Shown here: positions 48,093 through 60,298 of the stretch, one piece after another
Numbering within the stretch: position 1 is the stretch's first letter
How the letters are laid out: every line of letters starts with the position of its first letter
Made by a program: the position numbers and the translations under genes
From: Tillus elongatus
Taxonomy: Eukaryota > Arthropoda > Insecta > Coleoptera > Cleridae
Assembly (NCBI GenBank): GCA_964006375.1
Contig: OZ023266.1
Span: 157,975,792 to 158,039,791 of the forward strand
Length of the DNA stretch: 64,000 nucleotides
Direction of reading: 5' to 3'
Notes under the pieces: generated by a model
What the model saw: only the letters and a program-made list of their open reading frames with translations
Database searches by the model: none
Told to the model about the DNA's origin: nothing

Positions 48093-48670
48093 ATTTGTGA
48101 TATTTGTAAGCCACAAATTAGTTACTATTATGTCTAATTAATAAATAAGTTTTGCGAAATGGACCGTTTTTTATTATCAGCTTCATAAATCTGGAAAGTC
48201 CTACTATATTGGTTACTGCTATGTGATGGCCACTGTACCCCGTACAATGGGGCAAACTGACCACTTGCACTATTTTAAATTTTTGTCATCTAAAAAGAAA
48301 ACCACAGCACTTAGGCACTCGAATTTAACTTATATCTTAGCTAATGACTTAGTGACTCGATCTCTATCAGAAAATAGGTTTGCAGAATGTTATCTAGTTT
48401 CGTAATTAACTTTCAAACCTTAGGGTGGATACTTTCCCCACATTTCCCCTAATATACTGTGAAAAACATCACCAGATATTTTTTCTTTATTTCAGCGATT
48501 CTAACCTTAACCAGTCAAGAAGAAGATTATCTGGATATCCGATAGGCGAATGTGACTGATCGAGTTTGTGTTATAAATTCTCTTTAAACCCCTTCAATTT
48601 CCTGTGTACGATTTGGTATACTTCAGCGCCACTGATTTAAACCCTTCGAAATTCAAAGATATTATGTTTA
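48093..48670. other. Unclassified sequence
   Basis: A 60-residue open frame at 48223-48405 (MMATVPRTMGQTDHLHYF) has no family I recognise. Nothing else. Confidence 0.3.
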
Positions 48671-48779
48671 AAATGAAAGATTTAACATATCGTTCTCGAA
48701 CATATGTGACCTAAATTCTAACCTGAACTCTGTCCACCATTTCCTTCAGGCTAATAGGCCCCAACTCCTCTTCCTCACC

Positions 48780-50163
48780 ATGTGCGCATACGTCCGTAGC
48801 AATCTACCCTGCACCAGACTCCCCAATTTAGAAGCTGGAAGAAAAGACATACTTTGGATGAAACTCTCTCTCTTAGGGCTGCAACTAAATTCATCTGTTG
48901 CATTTACCGGTCACCTTCTGACAACTTTGTCCAGCTCTTCGACTACCTTTCTGAAAAACCGACTATCTGATTTCTGAATATATTTCCTCCGAGGTCACTA
49001 TTCTTGGTGACTTCAATGTCCATAACAAGAAATGACTAGGATCTTCAAAAACCGATCCACAAAGCAGAGCAGCGGAGGCCTTTGCAGTCAGCAATTCTTT
49101 GGCCAATATGGTTCAGCAACCTACTTACTTTTCTCGCATCCCAATACATAGCTCAAATCCCTTTGATCTCCTTCTTACTACAAAACCTGAATGCTATAAG
49201 ACATCAGTCATCGCCGCCCTTGATCGCTCAGACCACGGCATGGTCACTGCTTCCTGCGCAATGCAACCCGAGGTCACACAGTCATCACAACCACGTATCG
49301 TTTGGAACTACAACTCCGCGAACTGGGACGTAATGCGGGATTACTTTTCCTCATATCCATGGGCGTCTGCCTGCTTCTCTCATCCTGACCCTTCTGATAT
49401 TTCACAAAACGTCACCGAAATTATCCAAGCTGGCATGAAATTATGTATTCCACGTACACAGAAAATCTCTTCAGCCACTCAAAAGCCATGGTTCTCTAAA
49501 TCATGTGACAAGGCCAGACTTGAAAAGTTTAAAGCTCACAAAACGCTTCTACACAATCCCAATCAAGAAAACCGTCAAGCATTTAACGACGCAAGAAACC
49601 GCTATGCCCGCATTCTTTCTGAGGCAAAATACTCGTTTAATAACCACATCAAAAACAAAGTCCTCTCAAGCTCCAACGGCAGCAAACCCTTCTGGACTCT
49701 TGCTAAATCTATTGGGAATAATTTCTGCAAGAGCACGTTCGCACCTCTTCTTACAGGGGATGAAATTGTTTCCACCGCCCTGAGCAAGGGTGAACTTTTT
49801 GCCTCGTTTTTCGCCGGCAATTCTACTCTCAACCCACCTCCAAATGTTCAACCACCAATAGTCCCCAATATCGCGCATAAAATTACGGATATCATTTTCA
49901 AAACTAAAAAGATACGAAAGATGCTCTCTTCTCTTAATACCCGGAAAGCCTCTGGCCTTGATGATATCGCAGCAATTGTTCTCAAAAAATGCGCATCAGA
50001 ACTTGCTCCTGTCCTGACTCGTCTGTCTCAGACATCTTACAATAAAGGCATATTCCCAGTAACTGGAAAACTGCTCGAGTACAACCCGTCCCCAAGAAAG
50101 GATCCAAAGCGCTTCCCAGTAAGTACAGCCCTATTTCTCTCCTTTCAGTCGTCTCTAAAGTGA
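48780..50163 (+). pseudogene. LINE ORF2 endonuclease and RT N-terminal part (copy D)
   Basis: MCAYVRSNLPCTRLPNL, ILWMKLSLLGLQ and VTILGDFNVHN-like coding (~49000) lie in early frames. The longest open frame (49099-50163, 354 codons) has DRSDHGMVTASCAMQ, IVWNYNSANWDVM, QKPWFSKSCDKARLEKFKAHK, SFNNHIKNKVLSSSNGSKPFWTLAKSIGNNFCKS, IRKMLSSLNTRKASGLDDIAAIVLKKC and FPVTGK. These are the linker and first RT blocks. It ends by frameshift after PSPRKDPKRFP. Confidence 0.87.
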
Positions 50164-51480
50164 TGGAAAAGTATATAAACACCGAATTACTAAAATTTCT
50201 TGAAAACAGAGTCTAATTCACGACAGGCAGTATGGATTCGTTCAGCGCAGATCTACTGCCGACCTCCTTTCCTTTGTCACCCATTCTTGAAACAAGTCTA
50301 TGATGGAACTACACGGTGAATCCCAGTTTGTCGCCCTAGAGAAATTCAAAGCATTCAACCAGGTCTGGCACGCAGCGCTGCTTAAAACTTCAGGCCTATG
50401 GCCTACCACCAAAACTATGTACCTCGACAGCAAATTTCCTCTTCAACCGGAGCATTTATGTTGTCGTGGATGGCCATTTCTCTAAACTGTATCCAATTAA
50501 TGCAGGAGTCCCTCAAGGTTCAGCTTTAGCCCCTACTTTGTTTCTTCTCCACATCAATGGCCTGCTCCCTAGCACATCTAACCCAGTTCACAGTTACGCG
50601 GACGACAGCACCCTCCACTCAAATATACAATATTATAAGCCTGTCTCTTTAGCTCAATTAGATGAGGAACGCAGACTCATAGAGGGTTCTGTCTCTGTGG
50701 ATCTCCAAAAAATATTAGACTGGGGAAGTAGAAATCTTGTACAATTCAAGTCCACCAAATCTCAGTTTTGCTTTCTATCTCATAAGAGATACACCAGCCC
50801 TAGATCCATCACAACCAAGTTATTCAAAGTAATGAGTCCTTTTGACTTGTTGGCATTTCTGTGGATCAAAATCTCAAGTGGCACTAACATGTCACATCAA
50901 TTGCGGAAGCGCCTGCTAAGAAATTAGGTTTCCTCTTTCGGGCTCGCAAATACATTTCGCCAGCTAATCTCTATACCTTATATATTTCACAAATAAGGCA
51001 AAACTTCGAATACTGCTCCCATATTTGGGGCGCCGCTGCCGTTTCTACACTCGCTATCCTGGACTCCATTCAGTCTCATCGGTGACCCTACCCTTACCCA
51101 AAGGCTGCCATCCCGTGCCCACCGACGTGCCGTTTATGACCTCTCTCCTTCTCTCTCTCTCTATCTCTCTTTCTCTCTCATAGATATCTGCATGGGCACT
51201 GCTCAGTGGAGCTTTCTTCCATAGCTCCTCCACCTGCTGCCCCCAACAGATCTACCAGGCGAACAGAGTGAATGCACCCTTTTACTGTCCAGGTCACCAG
51301 ACATAGAACATCTTGTTATGCCCGCTCTTTTGTCCCGAGGACTTCCAAGTTGTGGAATTCCTTGCCGGCACATGTGTTTCGTTCTCCTCCGTGCCTCCAA
51401 ACCTTCAAGTCCAGAATTAACAAGTTGCCTCTTTCCTCCTTGTCGACACCCACGGTACGATAGTATTTAGGCTGTAAGCC
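50164..51480 (+). pseudogene. LINE ORF2 RT palm to C-terminus (copy D)
   Basis: Frames give MMELHGESQFVALEKFKAFNQVWHAAL, then AGVPQGSALAPTLFLLHINGL and HSYADDSTLHSNIQYY (catalytic YADD). ILDWGSRNLVQF, FRARKYISPANLYTL-type thumb coding and the C-terminal HPFTVQVTRHRTSCYARSFVPRTSKLWNSLPAHVFRSP and FKSRINKLPLSS follow. Frameshifts occur at about 50165, 50480, 50920 and 51070. Non-functional. Confidence 0.85.
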
Positions 51481-51510
51481 CTCGTGGTGTGTTGTTGAAA
51501 TATAAAAAAA

Positions 51511-52535
51511 GAAGGCTTAAAAATGTCTCTTAACTCATGCGTTACATTTTGAATCTTAAATCTCGTTAAATTATCGTCATACATTTCCATTTCCAAAGTA
51601 ATAACGCTACGTAAGCGAATATACATCTACTTTATATAAAATTAATGGTAGACACGTATTAAGGGTGAACAGTTCAGTTCAGTTTCTCCAAGAGTTTCCC
51701 CCTTTCATGTGGCATCCCCCTTTCATGTGGCATCCCACTTTGACAGCTTACTTCTATTATTGCTTCCTCGAGTGTATTCAGAGAAACACCAATTCAAAAG
51801 CAAGCAACATTTCAGACTAATGCACCAACGATATAATAAAGCGTAGTAAATGTTACTAAAATCGTACAGGTATTTCTAAACTAACATTTACTTACCTGGC
51901 GTTAAATGTTTAAACAGCAATAACAAGATGTTTTTGAGCAAACACTTAAAGAATCGTTGCACGACTTCTTTACCAACTAATTAAGTACAACATTTTAATT
52001 TTTACAATCTAAGAAGGTGTACTGAACTAAAGATGCTATCTCTGTAGACGTCTTGACATAGTAAGTGCATTATGGTAGTGAAGTTTGGAAAGGAAAGTTA
52101 CCGAATGTATAAATTGTTAAGATAAATAAAAATTCGTCACGCAGCAAGTGCGTTATAGCAGTGAATTTTTATAAGAATTGTACACTATTAGTACGAACAT
52201 TACTAAACTTAATACTTTAAATAAATAAACGGACCTTAGATGCATTTATATTATCATACAAATTTTTAGTATTGTGCTCTCCGTTTGAGGAAAATAAAAT
52301 AAATTAGATGCCTAAAACTCAAGTATCTATGAAGCTTATAGAATATGGTAAATGTAGGTACTGTAAATCTGATCAGTGCTCAACACAGGTTACAAACTTC
52401 ACTCTATATTGTAAATTTCTTTAAAGTAAACGTGTGTGGCAAATTTCAAAAAAAAAGTTGTAAAAGTTAACCAGAAAAAAAATATATGTTTTTGCTACAA
52501 AAGAAAAATGAACCTGTCCAATTATAAACATGGTA
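51511..52535. repeat. Mixed AT-rich DNA with GCAGCAAG-family fragments
   Basis: Fragments at about 52055-52095 (agtaagtgcattatggtagtga) and 52136-52175 (cacgcagcaagtgcgttata) sit head to tail. A short duplication ctttcatgtggcatccc is at 51702-51740. The rest is unassigned. Confidence 0.5.
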
Positions 52536-52539
52536 GGTA

Positions 52540-52725
52540 TTAGCGATAAGTACAATTTGGAGAACCCGATTCATCACAATACAGTTTTCTGACCCGACGA
52601 TCGTTTCGCTAACAAAGTTAGCGTCATCAAGGAGATGAGTAAATTAACTGGTTACTTAGTACTTACAAAAAACTGTATTGTAATGAATTGGGTTCTCCAA
52701 ATTGTACTTATCAGTGCTCATCACA
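52540..52725. mobile_element. Foldback element with Penelope-type terminal sequence
   Basis: Arms gataagtacaatttggagaa and its inverse (52698-52717), continuing through cgattcatcacaatacagttt and its inverse. The unpaired centre holds a hammerhead-like motif on the minus strand. Confidence 0.75.
52588..52640 (-). ncRNA. Hammerhead-ribozyme-like motif (one core change)
   Basis: Minus strand: TTGATGA (52624-52630; C3 of CTGATGA changed to T), perfect stem II GCTAAC/TTT/GTTAGC, GAAA (52604-52607), minimal stem III CG-AT-CG, then TC with the expected cut at 52596/52595, then GGGTCAG. A close match to the Penelope-type hammerhead design. Confidence 0.6.
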
Positions 52726-52886
52726 GGTTCCAATCTTCGCTCAAGGTATCAGTGGATTTTCATTAAGAAAATTTCGCTAATATAGATGTCACGATGAAAA
52801 GCTTTTGAATCAATTTCTTCAGATAAGCGCGAATTTGGGTCCCTAGAACCCGAAACCAAGACCCGTTAACATTTTTATATGTTTAT

Positions 52887-52887
<1 letters not shown>
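52726..52887 (-). repeat. Diverged copy of the GACCCCGGATATG repeat
   Basis: Contains ttcagataagcgcgaatttg and gggtccctagaacc, an inverted relative of the copy at 19885. Confidence 0.4.

Positions 52888-52981
<94 letters not shown>
52888..52981. repeat. (TA)n microsatellite at a LINE 3' end
   Basis: About 93 bp of TA with one TACA interruption, directly beyond aataaaataaattgaaa on the LINE sense strand, so it may be the expanded tail. Confidence 0.9.
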
Positions 52982-52985
<4 letters not shown>

Positions 52986-54236
52986 CAATTTATTTTATTC
53001 AATCCACCGATACACGTGATCATACACAGAACTTAAGATTCTAAACACTTCCAAATACCAGAAATTTCTTAATACAACTAAAATATATTTGCTTGGATAC
53101 CTAAGTCAACATGACTTGTTTGTATCCTTTACAGCTAACTCTATATAATCGTCAGTACATCAATTAAACCGCTTAATATCTATAATATTTACTTTTTTCC
53201 CTTTTTTTTGTGCCCCTATCTAACCAGATGTGCCCTGATCCTCAAAAGATGAGAGATGCGACTTTAAACCAAAAGAATGTCATAGTGTTAACCTCAGTAG
53301 GGGAATCAACAGCATATCCTACACTCAATATAGTTCATTTTGTCAACCCTTAGTCTCCCCTTTTCATATCTTTCTTCTGCATATATGATATCCATACAAC
53401 TACACCTCTATACCACCCACAACCAAAATGTTCATACACATCATAGTACTCACCCACCCACTTCTCCACTCATGAATATTATATTTACACACACATATGC
53501 ACACAGACACGCACTCACGACAGCACACTCATACACAGCACACACTTACTTTACCTGCACCTTGTCCAGGCAACACATCCACTCCACTTTCGCTTCATGG
53601 AACAAGACTACATTCTCCAAACCACTCAACTATCATACTGCCCTCTACTTTAACATTGCTTTCAGTTCGACCTGTTTCAAAATAACAAAACTAAAAATTT
53701 CTTTCTTAAATTTAGATTTAGATAAACTCCTCAAATTTGCTGGTAATTGATTATATAACTTTGGACCCCAAAATAAAACCGATCTTTTATAAACGCTCCT
53801 ATTTACCGGTGGAATGGTCAAGTTTTCACCTATTCAACAACTTGTGCCATATGTGTGGTCCACCACATTTATTGCCCGAAAATGATGATGCACATGTTTT
53901 AGTACATTTAATATAAACATTCCTCTTATATCGAGTAGTTTAATATAGTCGTTACTATAAAGAATGTTCGTACTAGACCTAGAATCCCTATGAAGAATGA
54001 CTCTCAATATACTATTTTGAGTAACTTGAAGCGCAGCTAATGCATTTTCATAGCACGCACCCCAGAAAATAATACCATACCCCACAAAAGACTCCACGAG
54101 AGATTTGTAAACCAATATTAGGTTTTCTGTTGTTAAAATATTTCGCAGGGTATAGAATTTGTATACAATCTTTTTCACCTTTGCATTCATATATGCTGCA
54201 TGTTCTTGCCATTTAAAATTATTATCTACCAGCAGA

Positions 54237-54240
<4 letters not shown>
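52982..54240 (-). pseudogene. LINE RT C-terminal fragment (copy F, different family)
   Basis: Minus strand. GLLVDNNFKWQEHAAYMNAKVKK continues into the 118-codon frame at 53834-54190 (YTLRNILTTENLILVYKSLVESFVGYGIIFWGACYENALAALQVTQNSILRVILHR). After one TGA the same frame runs on with IPPVNRSVYKRSVLFWGPKLYNQLPANLRSL. This is the thumb and C-terminus of a CR1/Jockey-type RT. A ~600-bp 3' untranslated region ends with AATAAA and a TA tail. 5'-truncated at the (TA)n at 54239. Confidence 0.75.

Positions 54241-54323
<83 letters not shown>
54239..54323. repeat. (TA)n microsatellite
   Basis: About 85 bp of TA interrupting LINE coding sequence. Confidence 0.95.
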
Positions 54324-54327
<4 letters not shown>

Positions 54328-54499
54328 GTGTTTCACAAGTATCAGTTTTGAAGCTGATAATTCGATTGGACGAATGCTGGGATTTTCAACACAAGTTCTT
54401 CAACCAGGTATCTTCTACATGTGACTCCGTCAAACTAGCAAGAGCCAAGTGCTCTTTAGAAACATGAAGAAATCTGCTGTGTTTTTCTGAACATTTGAA

Positions 54500-54845
<346 letters not shown>

Positions 54846-55173
54846 TATCCAAGCGCTGACTCAAAAAATACTCAACTGATTTGAACGAAACTTGGCACAT
54901 ATCTTCATTGTATTAAGACCACGGACGCGTTGGTATATGAGCTATAACGGACATTTTCCCCCCACAGTTATACAAAAATATGTTTGAAAACCCAATATTT
55001 TTGTAAGTATCAGAGTAAGTGGAATGATACTTTACATGTGGCTAGAAATAGTGTAAATAAACCCAATTTTAAGTAATTTGGTACACAATATTTAGAGTTT
55101 TTTCCAAATTAAAAATAAAATCCCAAAGACATCCGTTGAAACGACTTAGTAGTTAAAGTCCAATGCCCCATAG
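54846..55173. other. Non-coding repeat-like sequence
   Basis: Starts aagcgctgactcaaaaaata, related to the block at 44810. Class unknown. Confidence 0.35.
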
Positions 55174-56409
55174 AGTAGTTAACTGCCACGCGTAGATTCA
55201 TTCATACAACAGGTATAAACCACACATCAACGGTAACCAAACTAAGTAAATACCAGGCATAAAACATACTACCCGAACCAACAATCACGAGATCTCGGCC
55301 GCAATTATGGAAAATGACAGACGACACGAAATTAAAAATTTGCCAAGTGGTTATTTAACTGGGGGATTCAATCAATTATTAAAATACACTACATTTGTAG
55401 CTTTATGAACGACCCCAAATACAGTTTTAGCGCAGCATAGATATATTATGCTGTGGTTTTAGACTGAATGTCTCATAATATAGTAGAAATGTAAACAGCA
55501 TCAAGTCAAGTGTATAAAAATGATTCTAAAATAGGTTTATTTTGTCTTTAAACTTAAACACAAGAGGTCATATAACACCGAAACAATCCTTGAATGTGTT
55601 TCAATGGCAATTCTACTAATTCTGTAATTAATTGTTGCGTATTCTTTCCATATACTACCCCGGGCATGAAGCGTGTGTCAAGTATCATGTAAACAAAACG
55701 TTAGTTGACGTATCATATGATAGCTCAGTGGTAGCGTGCTGCGCTTCTACGCAGAAGGTTGCATGATTGAATCCAATTCGATCAATGTATGTTTTTTTAT
55801 GTTTTATTTTGACATTTGGAGAAATAATACTTCACAGATTTCATACGTTTTGAACAAGATCTCATTTTTTTAAATGCCTGAATAAGTTTGTCACCTTTAA
55901 GTCTGAAATTATACTTTTCAGCAGACACTTTGTTATTGTTGATCTTGAAAAAACCGGTTTGATTAGGTTGACTAAAACGAAATCATACTGGTGATTAATA
56001 AGGGAAAAACTGCTACGTTTATAATTTAGCAGATACTTTACTTTTCTAAATATGAATTAAGTTTCCTTCTGGAAATCTTCTGTATAACTTTAATGAAATT
56101 TGTAATACAAGTTTCTTTTAAAGAGACTTACACTATCTACAGATATAGCAAAATTTAGTTCTTTAGCTTCATAGAAAATTGAGTTTTGGGCATTTTTTCA
56201 AAAGAAGTTAGAACACAAGATTTTTTTAATAACAGAGAGAAGAAAGAATTCCAAATAATTATTCAAATTTGTGCGTACTAGGACCTCTAAAATCGATGTT
56301 CAATGGCTGTGTAAGTTTAAAATATTAAGTTAACTAATATGCCGTATAATAATGGTGTACAATCAATTCTTATGAAAATTCGCTACTATAACGCACTTGC
56401 TGCGTCCCG
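55174..56409 (+). repeat. 1.2-kb dispersed repeat, copy 2, with tRNA-like segment
   Basis: Colinear and highly similar to 46270-47477 in the same orientation; ends ataacgcacttgctgcgtcc. It includes a tRNA-like segment at 55715-55790 (gatagctcagtggtagcgtg and ggttgcatgattgaatccaa) in the same relative place as copy 1. Confidence 0.75.
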
Positions 56410-56439
56410 AATTAATCCTTATTAATCGCTTGGATGATT

Positions 56440-56660
56440 TTGTTTTAATCCAATCAAACCCATTCCTTCAAACAAATGGTCCTAGTAAATGTGTTTCTTT
56501 TCTATCGAAACATTAATGGCCAGGAGTCAATTTCCATAAAGGATTTTAGAAGAACCATTGCAGTCGAATACCTAAAAATCGGAGATGGTAAACGAGTTCT
56601 AAAAGGTACACATCTAAAGTTTCCCTTCAACTTACAGGTCAAAGGTTTCTGGTGGTTTTA
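56440..56660 (+). pseudogene. Possible piggyBac-like transposase fragment
   Basis: A 61-codon frame MVLVNVFLFYRNINGQESISIKDFRRTIAVEYLKIG resembles the stretch after the third catalytic Asp of piggyBac-type transposases (VNA/S-x-LYR...NG...S.KDFRR..A). There are no catalytic residues, terminal repeats or TTAA borders. Only weakly supported. Confidence 0.4.
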
Positions 56661-56990
56661 GGTATAACAAAAGAGAGCATTTCCTAGAAAAGCATGGAAA
56701 GTAACGTCGCTGTCAGTACGAAAATTACACATTTGAATTCGTTGAATATCTCACGGTTGTCATAGATGGTGAGGGGTCCCCATAGACACTTTCATTTTTT
56801 TGTATGTTTTACGTGCAAAAATCAGAAAGCGAATTACGAATCGATATTGCACTTTTCCCATTTTATCCAGAAACACAAAACACGTGTGATATAAGTGGCT
56901 GCCAAATGCAAGCTAACCAATGAATCAGCCTGAAATTTAGTATGGTGTCGTTTGGCAGATGGCAGTACACAACGGTAGTGCCAACTTGTA
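56661..56990. other. Unclassified sequence
   Basis: Nothing recognised. Confidence 0.3.
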
Positions 56991-56994
56991 CACT

Positions 56995-57930
56995 TACTTA
57001 TTATGGCGGAGGACGCACTCGTCTGGATCACGGACGGATCCGGCGGGGAGCGTGGAACGGGGGCAGGAAAGACCGAGGGTAAATCATAGATTTCCCTCGG
57101 AGCCCATGCAACGGTCTTTCAAGCCTAAATATACGCCGTCATGCACTGTGCGCGGGAGAACAAGAGGAGGGACTACACCAACAAGCGGATCCGCATAGCC
57201 ACAGACAGCCAGGCAGCCCTTACGGCCCTAAGTAGCACACGGGTAAATTCCTGGCTCGTGAGTGAGTGCCGAGACGAGACGAGCGACCGGGCTGGACAAA
57301 ATGAGTTCACCTTCATCTGGGTGGTGGGTCACTCGGAGGTCAAAAGCAATGAAGAAGCTGACAGTCTCGCGAAGAGAGGGTCAGCAGAACCATTTATAGG
57401 ACCAGAACCGGTTCTGGGCGTGGCAAAGAACACGGTCAGGGGAGCCATTAAGTCCTTGGTCAGAAACAAACACAAGGTGTACTGGGCAGACATGGGTCAG
57501 ACATGAGAAGTCAACAATTGAGGAACCCAATTCAAAGAGAGCTGTGTAGCTGCTAAATCTGAGCAGAGGACAGCTCAGAAACATAATAGGTCTCTTGACG
57601 GGACACATGGCCGTTAAGAAAGACCTGCATAAAATGGGGCGGTTCGAGGGGGACCTGGCATGCAGACTCTGCGGCGAGGGGGGAATCAGGCCAACACATT
57701 TTGTGCGAGTGTAAAGCTCTGGACCGCAAAAGACAACTGATCTACGGTCAGTCTAGACCGGAGACAGAGCAATATAAAACTTCACCCTACCAATCGCTGT
57801 GCAGACTAGTTCAAGGCACAGTGATTTTGGAATGGGTGGAGTAAAAAGACTAAGGGCATGTACAATAAGCCAAAGGCTCCAGTGCTTTCGCGAAGTCGCG
57901 GACGAGCCCTGAGGGAAGAAAAAAGAAATG
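56995..57930 (+). pseudogene. LINE RNase H and zinc-knuckle fragment (copy G, R1/I-type)
   Basis: Plus strand. RNase H is readable as WITDGSGGERGTGAGKTEG, GAHATVFQA and YAVMHCARENKRRDYTNKRIRIATDSQAALTAL. FIWVVGHSEVKSNEEADSLAKRGSA (catalytic DGS, E, DSQ and GNEEAD-type blocks) and EPVLGVAKNTVRGAI follow. After stops and shifts comes LLNLSRGQLRNIIGLLTGHMAVKKDLHKMG, then LACRLCGEGG (zinc motif). No RT is present: 5'-truncated. The frame breaks are at about 57088, 57110 and 57507. G+C content is higher than its surroundings. Confidence 0.78.
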
Positions 57931-58755
57931 CCAACTTTTCTCAGCAACGCCACCTATCTTCAAACACAGGTATTTATTGATGGACCCTTGTATTTCCAGT
58001 GGATTCTGAAATTAAAACTTGTCCTTTCTCACAGTTACACACCTTTAAAGTTGTGTAAATACTGTAAATAATAGAATCATAAATTCAAACGGCACCTACT
58101 AAAAGTGAATAGGAATCCATGGATCGGCATAAATTGCAGATTGTAGTAACAAATTATTACATACAATCATAGCAAACAAAGCGTGTGGAGTATGTTTAAT
58201 GTTCAGCATTCTAGCGTTCAGTTGACTGAAACAACGCTATAAAGCCGGGAGTCGTGGTGTTCGTGATTTAGTGGAGATTGTGACGCACCCAATCCGTGAT
58301 CTTGCACATTCAACGATCTCGAAAACGAAACTTCTTACAGGTCGCATATTAATCATAATACGAGTGCGCCGTTATGTGATTATGATTAATATACCCACAA
58401 AATGACACTATGATATATTGACGATAAGGGCCCCAAGAGAGTGCCTTATATTCCTGGAATTATGGTCCAAGTTTTATTTGCTAATAATAATACTAACATA
58501 AAAATTCTCTAAGCCTAATGCCGTTATTTTTAGTAAATTTTCATTCCGAAAATTCACTAATAGAGAGGTCACGATGGCGAGACTACGTATGTATAACATA
58601 AAAAATAATTAACTAATTTCGATAAAATTTGACAAGTATGGTTGCTTTGTAAATTTCTTGGACGAGTTTATTAATCGAACCAGTTTTTTTGCAAAAAGAA
58701 ATTAAATTTTTATCTGAAAAAAAATTATATCTCCGAAAATAATAAAAGTCTGCAC
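57931..58755. other. Mostly unclassified
   Basis: A fragment at about 58535-58580 (attcactaatagagaggtcacg) resembles the GACCCCGGATATG repeat. No gene. Confidence 0.35.
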
Positions 58756-58764
58756 GCAACTTAA

Positions 58765-59176
58765 CTTTACGGTTAAGACGTTTGAATTTTTAAAACAATT
58801 TATTTAATACTTTGAACAATCAATACTTAATTACTTAGTTACAAAAAAAATGAATAATATGATATACTAAAAATAAGACGATCAACCTACATGTGATCTA
58901 ATGTCTATGCACTCGGTGTGCAGATGACTAACTCGGAACAAGAATGAACGGTTCTACCTCTGTGAGCAGCCTCTTTATAGTCTTCCCTCCAGGCGTGGCA
59001 CTATTGTCTCTGGATAAACAAGGAATCTGCTGATGTAGATTCTCACAGTGATATTCCGTTCTACTTGCACTTTGAACCTGCAAAGTTCTTGGCTCCTTTA
59101 AGACGACGGCTGACTCAGCGGTTCTTACCGTGGGAAGGCGACATTGTAGCATAACGGGCCATTGTTTGGGCTCCAT
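58765..59176 (-). repeat. Possible solo LTR
   Basis: On the minus strand a GC-richer block with a TATAAAG box (about 58974) lies ~170 bp upstream of AATAAA (about 58802), an LTR-like promoter-to-polyA layout. The 82-residue frame here has no known domain. I cannot fix LTR termini or a target duplication. Confidence 0.25.
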
Positions 59177-59395
59177 TTATATCGCAGCAAGTGCGTTATG
59201 GTAGCAAATTTTCATAAAAATATTTTTAATAGCAATGTGTCTTCTTTTTAATGAAAGCAAGCATCAATTTTGGTTACCAGTATAAGCTATATAGTGGAAA
59301 CAATGGTTTCTACTATATAGGTTATATACCTAACCTATATAGTAGAAACCATTGTTTCCACTATATAGGTTATATGAGATATGGTACATTACCAT
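59177..59395 (+). repeat. GCAGCAAG-family copy with internal perfect hairpin
   Basis: Starts tcgcagcaagtgcgttatgg and follows the family body to aacctatatagt. The next segment has become a 38-bp perfect inverted duplication (59287-59324 and 59331-59368, 6-nt loop). Confidence 0.8.
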
Positions 59396-59930
59396 ATTTA
59401 ATCAAATAAGCTCTTTGACAAAACTCCCAAAAAAGTGTATCGCATCAAAATTTACAAACAATTTTTTCACGAAAATCCGAAAGCATTTTTTTAAAATAAC
59501 TTATTAAACATTTATTATTACGCCCTTTACTTCTGACACACAAAATACAGGCTGTTATATTTCAAACAATTGAGTTGCGCAGTTTGATTTTTGTTTTAAT
59601 TCACTATTTTAGAGCGCCCTGTATACGGCATCTCGATTTTCAAGAAATAATATAAACGAAAACCTCTCTGAATGCGTCATTTGCATTGGATTCCTGTTTC
59701 TATTGGTAAAAACGGCGTATCACAATTTTTTATATGTGCCAAAAATGTGACAAGTTGCAAAACAATTGAAATAACTCAAAAACAAACATGCATTATAATT
59801 TGAAGGGAACTGCAAAAATGCAATAATACAAGGGTGTTCGAATTAAAAAAACAAAAAAAATTCTATCGCCAATGACTTATGGGCCACCTGTGATTGTCCA
59901 AATAAGTTTTATATGATGCGGATCAGTCAT
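59396..59930. repeat. Mixed DNA with composite repeat end
   Basis: About 59790-59895 repeats the composite block of 19629 (ctgcaaaaatgcaataatac, cgccaatgacttatgggcca). A mariner-like end (agcgccctgtatac) is at about 59612. The rest is unassigned. Confidence 0.45.
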
Positions 59931-59934
59931 CAGT

Positions 59935-60070
59935 CAGTCATCAGAGGATGAAAAATTCTGAGAAAGTTTTATCCTCTGATGACGCTAACTTGATTAGTGA
60001 AAGGATCGTCAGGTATTTTTAAAATGTGTTGTGGTGATTTGGGTTTCTCCAAGTGTACTTGACATTTAAA
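59935..60070 (+). ncRNA. Hammerhead-ribozyme-like motif in Penelope-type terminal sequence
   Basis: Core CTGATGA (59976-59982, consensus), stem II GCTAA/CTTGA/TTAGT with a wobble, GAAA (59999-60002), stem III GG-AT-CG (mispaired; CG-AT-CG in the 52.6-kb copy), then TC with the expected cut after 60010. The downstream tgttgtggtgatttgggttt matches the arm of the 52540 element. An upstream inverted copy (catcagaggat) makes a small foldback. Confidence 0.55.
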
Positions 60071-60298
60071 TCATTTAGATACTAAAATATAAAAAAAATA
60101 TACACTCTGTATGTTTCAGTTTCATTACTCTTTGCCCTAATCTTATGGCAGAAAGATTTCAATAAAACTCTGTAACGAAGGAAAGAAAATGCTTAATGTT
60201 TTTTTCAAAACTATGTCCAAAACATCCTTTATTATAAAATTTAAACCTAAAAGAGGCTTTATTATTATTTAAATATATTCAGATAACCATCTTATGGT

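Larger units (their letters stand above)
48671..51510 (+). mobile_element. CR1/Jockey-type LINE, longest copy (copy D)
   Basis: ~2.84 kb plus strand, from the endonuclease region to the 3' tail (tataaaaaaag). The domain order is AP endonuclease, linker and RT, with the C-terminus and 3' end shared with copies A and E. Disabled by several frameshifts and stops. The 5' end is truncated within the first endonuclease motif. Confidence 0.87.

Noticed and set aside
53340..53750. 136-residue Thr/His-rich frame
   Set aside because: Antisense to the LINE copy F 3' untranslated region; its His/Thr richness comes from a CA-rich tract.
58928..59176. 82-residue minus-strand frame as a gene
   Set aside because: No recognisable domain; the block looks more like an LTR or promoter region, itself uncertain.
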